This document shows, in pieces, positions 48,665-56,742 of a DNA stretch of 64,000 nt. The position numbers and the translations under genes were made by a program. The stretch comes from Lachnospiraceae bacterium. Lineage in GTDB: Bacteria > Bacillota > Clostridia > Lachnospirales > Lachnospiraceae. The DNA is taken from contig JAFTWX010000020.1 in NCBI GenBank assembly GCA_017465095.1, positions 62,001-126,000 of the forward strand, in the 5' to 3' direction. The notes beneath the pieces were generated by a model that made no database searches, was not told where the DNA came from, and saw nothing but the letters and a program-made list of their open reading frames with translations. Each line of letters starts with the position of its first letter. Within the stretch, counting starts at the first letter, position 1.

Positions 48665-49762
48665 CTATCTCTGTACGCGGGCACCTGCGCCGCCCATGAT
48701 TGCTTCCACTTCTTTTTTGCTTGCCATCGTTGTGTCACCCGGTGTTGTCATGGCAAGGGCACCGTGGGCTGCACCGTAGTTAACCGCAACCTCGGCATCG
48801 CCCGTTGTCATCAGACCGTAAATCAAACCTGAGGCAAAGGAATCTCCGCCGCCCACACGGTCCATAATCTCAAGGCCCTTGTAATCTTTTGCCTTATAAA
48901 TCTCGCCGCCGGCCCAGCAAAGTGCGCTCCAGTCGTTGACGGTCGCCGTCTTTACCTCGCGAAGGGTCGTTGCAACCGCTTTGAAGTTCGGATAAGTCTT
49001 TACCGCTTCATTGATCATTTTTTTGTAGCCTTCGATGTTGAGCTCTTTCAGGTTCGCGTCGTTCCCCTCAATCTCAAAACCGAGACATGCGGTGAAGTCT
49101 TCCTCGTTTCCGATCATAACATCCACATATTTTGCAATTTCTTTGTTTACTTCCTGCGCCTTTGCATGTCCGCCGATGGCACTCCACATGGAAGGACGGT
49201 AGTTCAGGTCATAAGATACGATGGTTCCGTATTTCTTTGCAGTTTTAATCGCCGCCAATACCGTTTCACAGGACTGCTCGGACAAAGCTGCATAAATTCC
49301 GCCGGTATGTAACCAGCGCACACCGAGTTCACCGAAAATATAATCAAAGTCAAAATCCTCCGGCGTTGCCTTTGAAATCGCCGTATTTGCACGGTCGGAA
49401 CATCCCACTGCACCGCGGATTCCGAATCCTCTCTCCGTAAAGTTGATTCCGTTACGACAGGTTCTTCCGATACCGTCTGTCTTCATCCATTTGATGAGGG
49501 AGGTATCAACGCCGCCCTGAAGAATGAAATCCTCCATAAGCATTCCCACTTCATTGTCGGCAAAAGCCGTAATCACTGCTGTTTTCAATCCGAAACATCT
49601 GCGAAGGCCACGCACTACATTGTACTCTCCGCCGCCTTCCCATGCGCGAAACTGTCTTGCCGTGCGGATTCTTCCCTCGCCCGGATCCAGACGAAGCATA
49701 ACCTCACCCAAAGAAACCGCGTCAAATTTACATTCATTTGCAGGTCTTAAATTTAACTCCAT
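48665..49762 (-). CDS. kdgK: 2-keto-3-deoxygluconate kinase
   Basis: It phosphorylates 2-keto-3-deoxygluconate to KDPG. From the ATG at 49762 (AAGGGAG nine bases upstream; a farther in-frame start at 49783 overlaps uxaC) the protein has 365 residues. It is a PfkB/ribokinase-fold kinase: VSLGEVMLRLDPGEGRIRT at the start, EGGGEYNVVRGL, VSYDLNYRPSMW, GNEEDF, and the catalytic VGGGDSFASGLIYGL near the C-terminus. Gene context with uxuA, uxaC and kdgA supports KDG as substrate over other sugars. Confidence 0.9.
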   Translation of the reverse strand: MELNLRPANECKFDAVSLGEVMLRLDPGEGRIRTARQFRAWEGGGEYNVVRGLRRCFGLKTAVITAFADNEVGMLMEDFILQGGVDTSLIKWMKTDGIGRTCRNGINFTERGFGIRGAVGCSDRANTAISKATPEDFDFDYIFGELGVRWLHTGGIYAALSEQSCETVLAAIKTAKKYGTIVSYDLNYRPSMWSAIGGHAKAQEVNKEIAKYVDVMIGNEEDFTACLGFEIEGNDANLKELNIEGYKKMINEAVKTYPNFKAVATTLREVKTATVNDWSALCWAGGEIYKAKDYKGLEIMDRVGGGDSFASGLIYGLMTTGDAEVAVNYGAAHGALAMTTPGDTTMASKKEVEAIMGGAGARVQR

Positions 49763-49779
49763 TTTTTTGTTCTCCCTTC

Positions 49780-51183
49780 TCACAAATCAAATTTGAAATA
49801 CCTTACTGCGTTGTTATATGAAATACCTTTTATCATCTTTTCCAGTGCCTTAAAGTCCGCCGGATACTCGCCGTTTTCTACCCATCCGCCGATCAGCTCA
49901 CAGGCAATTCTTCGGAAATATTCATGTCTTGTATAGGACAAAAAGCTTCTGGAATCGGTCAGCATTCCGATGAAGTTGCCAAGAAGTCCGAGACTCGCCA
50001 AAGACTTCATCTGCTCGATCATGCCTTCCTTGTGGTCGTTGAACCACCATGCACTTCCCTGCTGAATCTTTCCGATGGCTTCGCTTCCCTGGAAGCATCC
50101 CATGATCGTTCCGATCGTCGCATTGTCCGCCGGATTCAATGAATAAAGAATGGTCTTCGGAAGCTGATTTGTTTTCGCCAGTGCATTTAAGAAATCCGCC
50201 ATCTGATCCGCCGGGGTAAAATTGCTGATGCAGTCAATTCCCGCATCCGGTCCGCAGGAAGCAAATATACTTTTGTTGTTATCACGTTTTACCGCAAAAT
50301 GCAGCTGCATCACCCAATTCTTTTTGTGGTATTCTCTTCCCAAAGCAATCATGAACGCCGTCTCAAACTGCTTTTTCTCCACCGGGGTGATCTCTCCTCC
50401 CGCGAGACGTTTCCGGAAAATTTCTTCCACCTGCTCCTCCGAAGCCGGGGCATACATAACATAATCCAGCGAGTGATCGGAAATGGTGCATCCGTTTTCA
50501 TGGAAAAACTCCATTCTGTTTTTCAGCGCCTCGATCAGAGACTTGAAATCCACGATCTCCACTTTGCTCATCCGGCTGAGTTTATCCAGATAGTCCGTAT
50601 AATCCGGTTTGGTGATATTCATGGCCTTCTCCGGTCTCCACGCCGGAAGAACCTGAACCTTAAAGCTGTCATCCGCCGCAATTTTCTGATGCCACTCCAG
50701 GCTGTCCGCCGGGTCATCGGTCGTGCAAACCAGCGTCACGTTTGACATTTCAATCATCTTTCTGGCGGTCATACCGTTTTGTAATTTTTCATTGCAAAGG
50801 TTCCAAACCTCCTCTGCGGTATCACCGTTTAACCAGCCCTCATATCCGAAAAATCTCTGAAGTTCCAAATGACTCCAGTGATACAGCGGATTGCCGATGG
50901 CCATTTCCAAAGTTTCCGCCCATTTTTGAAATTTCTCCCGGTCGGAAGCATCTCCTGTAATATACTTTTCTTCCACACCGTTGGAGCGCATCTGTCGCCA
51001 TTTGTAGTGATCTGCCCCGAGCCACACCTGCGTAATATTTTCAAATGCACGATCCTCGTAAATTTCCTGCGGATTGATGTGGCAGTGATAGTCCAGAACC
51101 GGCATAACAGAAGCATATTCGTGGTAGAGCTTTTTGGACGTCTCCGTCGTCAAAAGAAAATCTTTATCCATAAATTGTTTCAT
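49780..51183 (-). CDS. uxaC: Glucuronate isomerase
   Basis: It isomerises D-glucuronate to D-fructuronate. The 467 residues have the amidohydrolase-like UxaC motifs: MPVLDYHCHINPQEIYEDR (HxH metal site, near residue 32), WLGADHYKWRQMRSNGV, TTDDPADSLEWHQKI, VLPAWRPEKAMNI, MQLHFAVKRDNN, and GNFIGMLTDSRSFLSYTRHE near the end. It is the third gene of the operon, between kdgA and kdgK, and the first enzyme to act on free glucuronate. GGAG lies nine bases before its ATG. Confidence 0.96.
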   Translation of the reverse strand: MKQFMDKDFLLTTETSKKLYHEYASVMPVLDYHCHINPQEIYEDRAFENITQVWLGADHYKWRQMRSNGVEEKYITGDASDREKFQKWAETLEMAIGNPLYHWSHLELQRFFGYEGWLNGDTAEEVWNLCNEKLQNGMTARKMIEMSNVTLVCTTDDPADSLEWHQKIAADDSFKVQVLPAWRPEKAMNITKPDYTDYLDKLSRMSKVEIVDFKSLIEALKNRMEFFHENGCTISDHSLDYVMYAPASEEQVEEIFRKRLAGGEITPVEKKQFETAFMIALGREYHKKNWVMQLHFAVKRDNNKSIFASCGPDAGIDCISNFTPADQMADFLNALAKTNQLPKTILYSLNPADNATIGTIMGCFQGSEAIGKIQQGSAWWFNDHKEGMIEQMKSLASLGLLGNFIGMLTDSRSFLSYTRHEYFRRIACELIGGWVENGEYPADFKALEKMIKGISYNNAVRYFKFDL

Positions 51184-51204
51184 ATGATTATCTCCAAAAT
51201 GCTT

Positions 51205-51843
51205 TTATTTATTACGAATCTGTTTCACAAGGGAAACCGCTTCCCGGGTTAATTCCGTAATCTCGTCAAATTTGCCTTCTTTTACGAGTGCTCCGCTGAC
51301 CATCCAGCTACCGCCGCATGCGATAATGCGCGGGAAACTCAGGTAGCTTTCCAGATTCTTTGCGTTGACCCCGCCCGTCGGCATAAATTTCACACCGGTG
51401 AAAGGTGCTGCCAGCGCTTTGATTGTTGCCACGCCGCCGAACTGCTCCGCCGGGAAGAATTTAACGACTTCAAGTCCTCTCTTCACCGCCTGTGTCACCT
51501 CGGAAGGAGTGATACATCCCGGAAATACCGGAATCTTTTTCTCCAGGCAGTAGTCCACGATCTCCGGATCAAATCCCGGGCTTACGATGAACTTCGCCCC
51601 CGCTGCCACTGCGCGGTCCACCTGATCTATAGTGAGCACCGTACCTGCTCCAACGAGCATCTGAGGAAACTGCTCTGCCATAATGCGGATGGATTCCTCC
51701 GCCGCCTCGGTGCGGAATGTCACCTCCGCACAAGGAAGCCCTCCTTCTGTGAGCGCCTTTGCAAGCGGCGCTGCATCCTTTGTATCTTCCAGTACCACAA
51801 CCGGTACGACACCCATGTTCTGAATTGTTTCTGCTATACTCAT
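51205..51843 (-). CDS. kdgA: KHG/KDPG aldolase
   Basis: It splits KDPG into pyruvate and glyceraldehyde-3-phosphate, the last step of the pathway. The ATG at 51843 has AGGAG five bases upstream. The longer in-frame start at 51915 would lie inside uxuB. The 212-residue protein has GVVPVVVLEDTKDAAPLAKA, EVTFRTEAAEESIR, GAGTVLTIDQVDRAV, the Schiff-base Lys in GAKFIVSPGFDPEIV, KFFPAEQFGGV and KFMPTGGVNAKNL. It follows uxuB by 22 bases. Confidence 0.95.
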   Translation of the reverse strand: MSIAETIQNMGVVPVVVLEDTKDAAPLAKALTEGGLPCAEVTFRTEAAEESIRIMAEQFPQMLVGAGTVLTIDQVDRAVAAGAKFIVSPGFDPEIVDYCLEKKIPVFPGCITPSEVTQAVKRGLEVVKFFPAEQFGGVATIKALAAPFTGVKFMPTGGVNAKNLESYLSFPRIIACGGSWMVSGALVKEGKFDEITELTREAVSLVKQIRNK

Positions 51844-51865
51844 AATTTCTCCTTCTCTTTCCTTC

Positions 51866-53482
51866 CTATGCCACGTATTTTTCAAGAGTCCGGCGCACAG
51901 CACCTTCCCCTGCAATCATCTCTTTAAAATAACCGGTCACGGCCTGTGCCAGGCCTGCTTCGTAAAGGTCAACACCGAAAATCTTTGCATCCTTAAGAAC
52001 CGGTGCGATGGCCGCTTCCACATCTGTCTCACTGCCGAGACTGATACCTGCCACATGCGGGCAAACGCTGTCAAGAAGCGGATCCGGACTCAGCTCAAAG
52101 GCTTCTCCTTCATCGTCCACCGCCATGAGGTAGCGGAGCCATCCTGCAAACACAAGCGGAATCAATTTCAAATCTGCCACATTCAGCTCATCCGATGCTG
52201 CATAAGCCTTGATGGTCTCCCCGAAACGGATCGCCAGCTTCTGGGAAGTGTCCGTCGCAATACGCTGTGGCGTGTCCGGCATAAACGGATTCGGAATGCG
52301 GATGCTTAATACCGTGTCAATAAATTCCTTCGGATCCAGAACTCCCGGATTCACTACTACCGGAAGACCTTCCACATAACCGATGGTCTCCACCAGCTTG
52401 CGGAGCTGCGGATCTTTCATCTCCTCGGAAATCTTTTCGTAGCCGAGCAGACATCCGAATACGGCCAATGATGTGTGAAGCGGATTTAGGCAGGTACAAA
52501 CTTTCATTTTCTCCACCTTGTCCACTGTCTCGCGCTCCGTGAACATCAAACCGCCTTTGGCAAGTGCTTCCGGCTTTCCGTTCGGGAATGCATCTTCGAT
52601 AACGAGATACTCTGTCTCCTCCGCATTGACAAACGGGGCAACCCACGTGTTTTTGGATGTCACAACCGGCTCGAGATCTTCCAGCCCGTCCGCTTTCAAA
52701 ATAGCCTCCACGGATGCATCCGGTCGCGGTGTAATCTTATCAATCATCGTCCACGGGAAAGTTACCTTAGACTTATCATTTACATATGCCTTAAAACCTT
52801 CCTCTGCAACGCCGTTTTCCGTCCACTTTTCAGCGAATGTGTTAATCGCTGCATACAATTTATCTCCGTTGTGGGAGCAGTTGTCCATGCTGACCATGGC
52901 AATCGGCTTCTGTCCCGCCTCATATCTGGCATACAGAAGAGCTGCAACCTTTCCCATGTAACTCATGGCTTTTGCCGGACCGTTTTCCATATCCTCCGGA
53001 ACTCCCGGAAGGTAATCGCCTTTCCCGTTTACCAGACTGTATCCTTTTTCTGTGATGGTGAAAGAAACCATCTGAAGCGAATCCTTTGCAAAAATTTCTT
53101 TCAGACGTTTCCAGTCTGTCTCATTTTCCGAATTGACCGTCAGGGATTCCACCACACTTCCGATTACTGTTTTTTCTACATTGCCGTCCGCCTTCAACGT
53201 CACGAGCAGATTGTAATCATCGTGAGGATGATTCATCTTTTCGATAATTTCATAATCATACCCTTCGGCCACGACAAGTCCGCGGTCGAGAAGTCCTGCA
53301 TTTAAAAGATTCTGTACTACATTGGCCTGGAACGCACGGAAGATGTTGCCCGGTCCGAAATGAATCCAAAACGGATTCTCCTTTGTCGCCGCTGTCACAG
53401 CCGCTCTGTCATACTGCGGAAGAGCGTATCCTTTCTCTTCCCACTGCGCCCTGTTTAAAAGTCCCTGCTCGCTTAATTTCAT
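51866..53482 (-). CDS. uxuB: Fructuronate reductase (mannitol dehydrogenase family)
   Basis: It reduces D-fructuronate to D-mannonate with NADH. The 538 residues belong to the long-chain mannitol dehydrogenase family. Visible are IHFGPGNIFRAFQANVVQNL (nucleotide-binding region, near residue 40), HDDYNLLVTLKADG, VSMDNCSHNGDKLY, FPWTMIDKITPRPDA, and CLNPLHTSLAVFGCLLGYEK. The family also includes tagaturonate reductase (UxaB), but the uxuA/uxaC partners favour UxuB. It is the first gene of the eight-gene glucuronide operon, which reads leftward from the AraC-divergent promoter region at 53483-53620. Confidence 0.92.
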   Translation of the reverse strand: MKLSEQGLLNRAQWEEKGYALPQYDRAAVTAATKENPFWIHFGPGNIFRAFQANVVQNLLNAGLLDRGLVVAEGYDYEIIEKMNHPHDDYNLLVTLKADGNVEKTVIGSVVESLTVNSENETDWKRLKEIFAKDSLQMVSFTITEKGYSLVNGKGDYLPGVPEDMENGPAKAMSYMGKVAALLYARYEAGQKPIAMVSMDNCSHNGDKLYAAINTFAEKWTENGVAEEGFKAYVNDKSKVTFPWTMIDKITPRPDASVEAILKADGLEDLEPVVTSKNTWVAPFVNAEETEYLVIEDAFPNGKPEALAKGGLMFTERETVDKVEKMKVCTCLNPLHTSLAVFGCLLGYEKISEEMKDPQLRKLVETIGYVEGLPVVVNPGVLDPKEFIDTVLSIRIPNPFMPDTPQRIATDTSQKLAIRFGETIKAYAASDELNVADLKLIPLVFAGWLRYLMAVDDEGEAFELSPDPLLDSVCPHVAGISLGSETDVEAAIAPVLKDAKIFGVDLYEAGLAQAVTGYFKEMIAGEGAVRRTLEKYVA

Positions 53483-53620
53483 CGTTTCTTTCTCCTTTCA
53501 CAATCTGTTTTTTCTTTTTTGCAACCGTTATATACATTATACTGAAAACCGGCGCATAAGCACATTGAGCATATTGTTGTATACATTGCAAAAGTTGCGG
53601 TTTTATGTTATAGTCGTTGT
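53483..53620. promoter_or_regulatory. Divergent promoter region of the glucuronide operon and its AraC regulator
   Basis: For the operon, TATAAT lies on the minus strand (53541-53536) with a poor -35 (TGTGCT, 53564-53559), as expected for an activator-dependent promoter. For the regulator, TTGCAA (53586-53591), 17 bases, TATAGT (53609-53614) lies on the plus strand. TATACATT occurs as a direct repeat at 53531-53538 and 53580-53587, and GCAAC/GTTGC half-sites flank it (53521, 53594). These are candidate AraC-protein half-sites; one overlaps the regulator's -35, which would permit autoregulation. Confidence 0.55.
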
Positions 53621-54493
53621 ATGAAAAAAAATTTGCAAACCCCTTTCCAAACCAGACAGTATATGCTGTCTGAAGATTTTGAAATTTATTATTATAATGA
53701 TACCCACTTTGGAGGCGTCAATAATCACACGCACGATTATTATGAATTTTATTTTTTTCTCCAGGGTTCCGTTTCCATGCATATCGAGGACAAGTCTTAC
53801 AGTCTGCGTCCGGGAGATGTCATTATCATTCCGCCGGATGTTCCGCACCATATCATCAACCACAAGCCGGAAATACCTTATCGGCGTTTCGTATTTTGGA
53901 TCAGCAAAAAATATTACCGGGGACTTTATGAGCTCTCTTCCGATTATGTATATATTGTAAAATGTGCTGTCACCCAAAAGCGCTATATATACCACAACGA
54001 CATCATCGGTTTCAACAGTCTGCAGGCCAAATTTTTCCGTCTCATAGAGGAGATTCACTCGGACCGTTTCGGGCGCCTTTCCAAAATTACTCTGTCCACC
54101 GAAGACCTGCTTCTGCACATGAACCGCATCGCCTATGAGCAAAACAATCCGCAGCAGCAAAAAGAACTGCAGAGTCTGTACGAAAATCTGATTCAATACA
54201 TCGAAAGCCATCTGGACGAGGATCTTTCCCTGGATTCTCTGGCCGATTCCTTCTTTGTGAGCAAGTATCACATTTCTCACGTATTTAAGGAACAGCTCGG
54301 CCTTTCCGTACACCAGTACATCATTAAAAAAAGGCTCGCCTTATCCCGCGACGCCATCCTGGGCGGCACTGATATCGGCAAAGCCTTTTCCGTTTCAGGT
54401 TTTAAAGATTATTCCAGCTTCTTCCGGGCATTCAAAAAAGAATACGGCGTATCACCGAAAGAATACAAAGCCAATCATTGGCTGAAAAAATAG
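53621..54493 (+). CDS. AraC-family regulator of the glucuronide operon
   Basis: The 290-residue protein has an N-terminal cupin sensor domain (residues ~15-150: NHTHDYYEFYFFLQGSVSMH, YSLRPGDVIIIPPDVPHHI) and a C-terminal double helix-turn-helix (~190-285: YIESHLDEDLSLDSLADSFF, HVFKEQLGLSVHQYI, DYSSFFRAFKKEYGVSPKEY). It is divergent from uxuB and is the obvious candidate activator, with a glucuronide or pathway intermediate as inducer (inference). The predicted -10 (53609-53614) ends only seven bases before the ATG at 53621 and no Shine-Dalgarno is present, so the mRNA may be leaderless. The next in-frame ATG (53663) also lacks a ribosome site. Confidence 0.9.
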   Translation: MKKNLQTPFQTRQYMLSEDFEIYYYNDTHFGGVNNHTHDYYEFYFFLQGSVSMHIEDKSYSLRPGDVIIIPPDVPHHIINHKPEIPYRRFVFWISKKYYRGLYELSSDYVYIVKCAVTQKRYIYHNDIIGFNSLQAKFFRLIEEIHSDRFGRLSKITLSTEDLLLHMNRIAYEQNNPQQQKELQSLYENLIQYIESHLDEDLSLDSLADSFFVSKYHISHVFKEQLGLSVHQYIIKKRLALSRDAILGGTDIGKAFSVSGFKDYSSFFRAFKKEYGVSPKEYKANHWLKK

Positions 54494-54500
54494 CATCGGC

Positions 54501-54596
54501 TTACTCATCGCTGCCGTGTCTTTCATACCACCAGCCCCAGATTCCTGCTGCCAAAGCGAGTACTGCCATCACACCTACTACAATATTACTTATCAT
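54501..54596 (-). CDS. 31-residue single-pass membrane peptide
   Basis: The start at 54596 is fixed by a perfect GGAGGT with a six-base spacer. A longer in-frame start at 54698 has no ribosome site. The peptide MISNIVVGVMAVLALAAGIW... is one membrane helix followed by a short polar tail (YERHGSDE). It is about the size of KdpF-like and other regulatory micro-membrane proteins, but I do not recognise the family. It converges on the AraC gene, and its upstream region abuts the promoter of the Mn riboswitch, about 100 bases away and divergent. Confidence 0.6.
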   Translation of the reverse strand: MISNIVVGVMAVLALAAGIWGWWYERHGSDE

Positions 54597-54688
54597 ATGT
54601 TTACCTCCGTGCATTTCACTTCTCTTTGAGGGTAACAGAGGTTCGGTTCTTTTACCAACTAAGAAGTGGTTAAGAACTCTGTAATCGT

Positions 54689-54718
54689 TTGACACCAAAC
54701 ATATGTAAATGTTATATA
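54689..54718 (+). promoter_or_regulatory. Promoter of the riboswitch-CaCA gene transcript
   Basis: Plus strand TTGACA (54689-54694), 18 bases, then TATATA (54713-54718). A TATACT two bases farther is an alternative -10. The riboswitch begins within about ten bases of the predicted start. Confidence 0.55.
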
Positions 54719-54728
54719 CTATAGTAAT

Positions 54729-54831
54729 ACAAGGGAGTAGTCGGCAGCTGACGCTGTTGCGTATTCGTCATCACGCCCGCGGGGCCGGATGCGCACTTAC
54801 ACATGATTGTTTGTGACAAGACTTTTATTGC
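54729..54831 (+). ncRNA. yybP-ykoY manganese riboswitch
   Basis: The conserved features appear in order: AAGGGAGTAG at the 5' end, CGTCATCACG in the first metal-binding loop, GCCGG in the second half, and GACAAGACTTT at the 3' end closing helix P1 with the 5' strand (AATACAAGG with CTTTTATT). In the known yybP-ykoY structure two loops clasp Mn2+. This class often controls CaCA exchangers, P-type ATPases and MntP, which fits the gene downstream. The 3' strand of P1 is shared with the terminator stem, so Mn2+ binding should prevent termination (an ON switch). Confidence 0.8.
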
Positions 54832-54860
54832 TTATTTTGTTGTGCAATAAAGGTTTTTTT
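54822..54860 (+). terminator. Riboswitch-controlled terminator
   Basis: CTTTTATTGC (54822-54831) pairs with GCAATAAAGG (54844-54853), ten pairs including one G-U, followed by seven T's (54854-54860). The left arm is also the 3' strand of the riboswitch P1 helix. Confidence 0.8.
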
Positions 54861-54896
54861 ATTCCCCTTTTTGCACGGAAACGGAGGGAATTAATT

Positions 54897-55814
54897 ATGA
54901 TGTATTTGTTACTGCTTGTTGGATTTGTTCTTTTGGTGAAAGGTGCTGACTGGTTTGTGGATGGTTCTTCTTCCATCGCCGGAATATTAAAGATTCCGTC
55001 TGTCATCATCGGCCTGACCATCGTAGCTATGGGAACCAGTGCTCCGGAGGCTGCTGTCAGCGTTACAGCAGGGCTTAGCGGAAACGCGGATATCGCCCTC
55101 GGAAACGTAGTCGGTTCCAACCTGTTCAACCAGCTCGGCGTTATCGGACTGTGCGCCACCTGCTTCATTGTTACGACACACAGAGATATCATGAAGCGTG
55201 ACCTCTGGGTCAACATCGGTGTCAGCATTCTGCTTCTTGTCCTGATTCTGGACGGAAAGCTCAGCCGCCTCGAAGGACTTCTCCTCCTTATCGGTATGGC
55301 AGTTTATCTTTTCTTTGTCATCCGCGCAGCCCTGAAAAACAGAACACAGGGCGAGGATGTCAAACTGATGTCTGTTCCGAAGAGTCTTCTCTTCATCGTC
55401 GTCGGACTCGCAGCCATTATTCTCGGCGGAAATCTGGTCGTTGAAAACGCCAGTCTCATTGCACAGACACTGGGCATGAGCGAGACACTTGTAGGTCTGA
55501 CCATCGTAGCAATCGGAACATCACTCCCTGAGCTTGTGACATCCTTTGTAGCTACCAAAAAAGGCGATACCGGAATTGCACTTGGAAATGTAGTAGGTTC
55601 CAACATCTTTAATGTATTCTTTATTCTCGGTATGGCATCGGTACTTGCACCGATCACAGCTTCCGCAGAGCTGATTATCGACACTGCAATTCTCATTGTC
55701 GTAAGTATCGTTATTTTTATCTTTGCGAAAACAAGCGAAAAAACAAACCGCTGGGAAGGTATCGTATGCCTGGTTGCTTACGCTGTATACACAGCCTACA
55801 TTATCATGCGCTAA
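54897..55814 (+). CDS. Calcium/sodium antiporter family (YrbG-like) exporter
   Basis: The ATG at 54897 (GGAGGG eight bases upstream) gives 305 residues. An in-frame start 90 bases earlier lies in the riboswitch terminator. The protein has ten membrane helices in two inverted halves, each with the CaCA alpha-repeat: GTSAPEAAVSVTAGLSGN plus GNVVGSNLFNQLGV, and GTSLPELVTSFVATKKGD plus GNVVGSNIFNVFFI. Conserved acidic residues in both repeats bind the cation. Family members exchange Ca2+ for Na+ or H+. Control by a Mn2+ riboswitch suggests this one exports Mn2+, or deals with Mn2+ stress. A strong terminator follows. Confidence 0.9.
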   Translation: MMYLLLLVGFVLLVKGADWFVDGSSSIAGILKIPSVIIGLTIVAMGTSAPEAAVSVTAGLSGNADIALGNVVGSNLFNQLGVIGLCATCFIVTTHRDIMKRDLWVNIGVSILLLVLILDGKLSRLEGLLLLIGMAVYLFFVIRAALKNRTQGEDVKLMSVPKSLLFIVVGLAAIILGGNLVVENASLIAQTLGMSETLVGLTIVAIGTSLPELVTSFVATKKGDTGIALGNVVGSNIFNVFFILGMASVLAPITASAELIIDTAILIVVSIVIFIFAKTSEKTNRWEGIVCLVAYAVYTAYIIMR

Positions 55815-55834
55815 CCCCAACATAACTATAACCC

Positions 55835-55876
55835 AAAAAGGAACGTCGTCCGGCTTGTCCGGCGACGTTCCTTTTT
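55835..55876. terminator. Bidirectional terminator
   Basis: AAAAAGGAACGTCG (55835-55848) pairs with CGACGTTCCTTTTT (55863-55876), with a further CCGG/CCGG pair inside. It lies between the converging CaCA exporter and trxA genes. Confidence 0.8.
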
Positions 55877-55894
55877 ACGTTTCATATAGAGTAT

Positions 55895-56200
55895 TTACGG
55901 AAGCAGTGCTTCAATCGCTTCTTTCTGAATCACTCCCGTAGATTTCTTTATGACTTCTCCCTGCTTCATAATCACAAGGGTAGGTACACTCATAATAGAA
56001 AATTTTTCCGTGAGCGCTCCCTGCTCATCGATATTCACCTTACCGACAACCACATCCGGATTGTCCTCGGCAAACTTTTCAATAATCGGTGTAAACATCC
56101 GGCAAGGTCCGCACCATGATGCCCAAAAATCAAGTACTACCGTCTTTTCACTTTTTACGACTTCCTGTTCAAAATTTTCCGCTGTAATTGTTTTTACCAT
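55895..56200 (-). CDS. trxA: Thioredoxin
   Basis: This 101-residue protein is a classical thioredoxin: TVVLDFWASWCGPCRMFTPI with the redox-active WCGPC (residues ~27-31), then VVGKVNIDEQGALTEKFSIM and the cis-Pro loop SVPTLVIMKQGE. It reduces protein disulfides with electrons from thioredoxin reductase, which is not in this window. The gene stands alone with its own leader of ~45 bases, next to the zinc-ribbon protein gene. Confidence 0.95.
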   Translation of the reverse strand: MVKTITAENFEQEVVKSEKTVVLDFWASWCGPCRMFTPIIEKFAEDNPDVVVGKVNIDEQGALTEKFSIMSVPTLVIMKQGEVIKKSTGVIQKEAIEALLP

Positions 56201-56247
56201 ACTGCACCATCCTTTCTCTTTTGTAACAGTATCTGCCCGAAACAGTT

Positions 56248-56727
56248 TTATAATTCCTCCCGGCAGAAATAACAGTTATAGCCTGATGTTCTTCCGTAAG
56301 CCGGAACCAGATTTTCCGCATTGCAATACGGACAGTACACCATGCGTTTGTCCTTCGGAATCGGATCTCCGATCAAATATCTCTGCGCATAGTTGTGATT
56401 TCCGTAATACTTTTTGTTTTTCATGCGCTGCTCCTGCTTGTCGCGCATCTCTTCCCTGTCATCCTGCAATGCTTTTTCACGGAGCATTTCGGTCGTACTC
56501 TTTTCCTGCGCTACAATCTGTGACTTCGCTGCAGGCGCATTTTTCGCCGGTGCCGGTTTGGCTGTCTTCGTCTGCTGCGGACGCGTCTGCTGTCTCGGAG
56601 GCGTCTGTCTCGTCTGCTGCCTTGACGGAACCGGTGTCACCTGCCTTGCAGGCTTGTTATTTTTTGATTTTTCAATTTTGTTTCTGATAACTGCAATGAT
56701 AATAATGATAACTATTAATTCAAACAT
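56248..56727 (-). CDS. Small membrane protein with C-terminal zinc ribbon
   Basis: The 159 residues begin with a membrane helix (residues 2-15), followed by a basic, Gln/Pro/Thr-rich low-complexity region (~20-75). A charged helix and a C-terminal zinc-ribbon follow, made of CPYCNAENLVPAYG and NCYFCREEL (two Cys-x2-Cys pairs, residues ~131-157). Ribbons of this form occur in many small Clostridial proteins of unknown function. It is upstream of trxA (47 bases) and downstream of holA (15 bases), with which it may be co-transcribed. Confidence 0.7.
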   Translation of the reverse strand: MFELIVIIIIIAVIRNKIEKSKNNKPARQVTPVPSRQQTRQTPPRQQTRPQQTKTAKPAPAKNAPAAKSQIVAQEKSTTEMLREKALQDDREEMRDKQEQRMKNKKYYGNHNYAQRYLIGDPIPKDKRMVYCPYCNAENLVPAYGRTSGYNCYFCREEL

Positions 56728-56742
56728 ACAATTCCCTTCCTT

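Noticed and set aside
54807..54896. Upstream in-frame start for the CaCA exporter
   Set aside because: It lies within the riboswitch and terminator; the ATG at 54897 has a good ribosome site.
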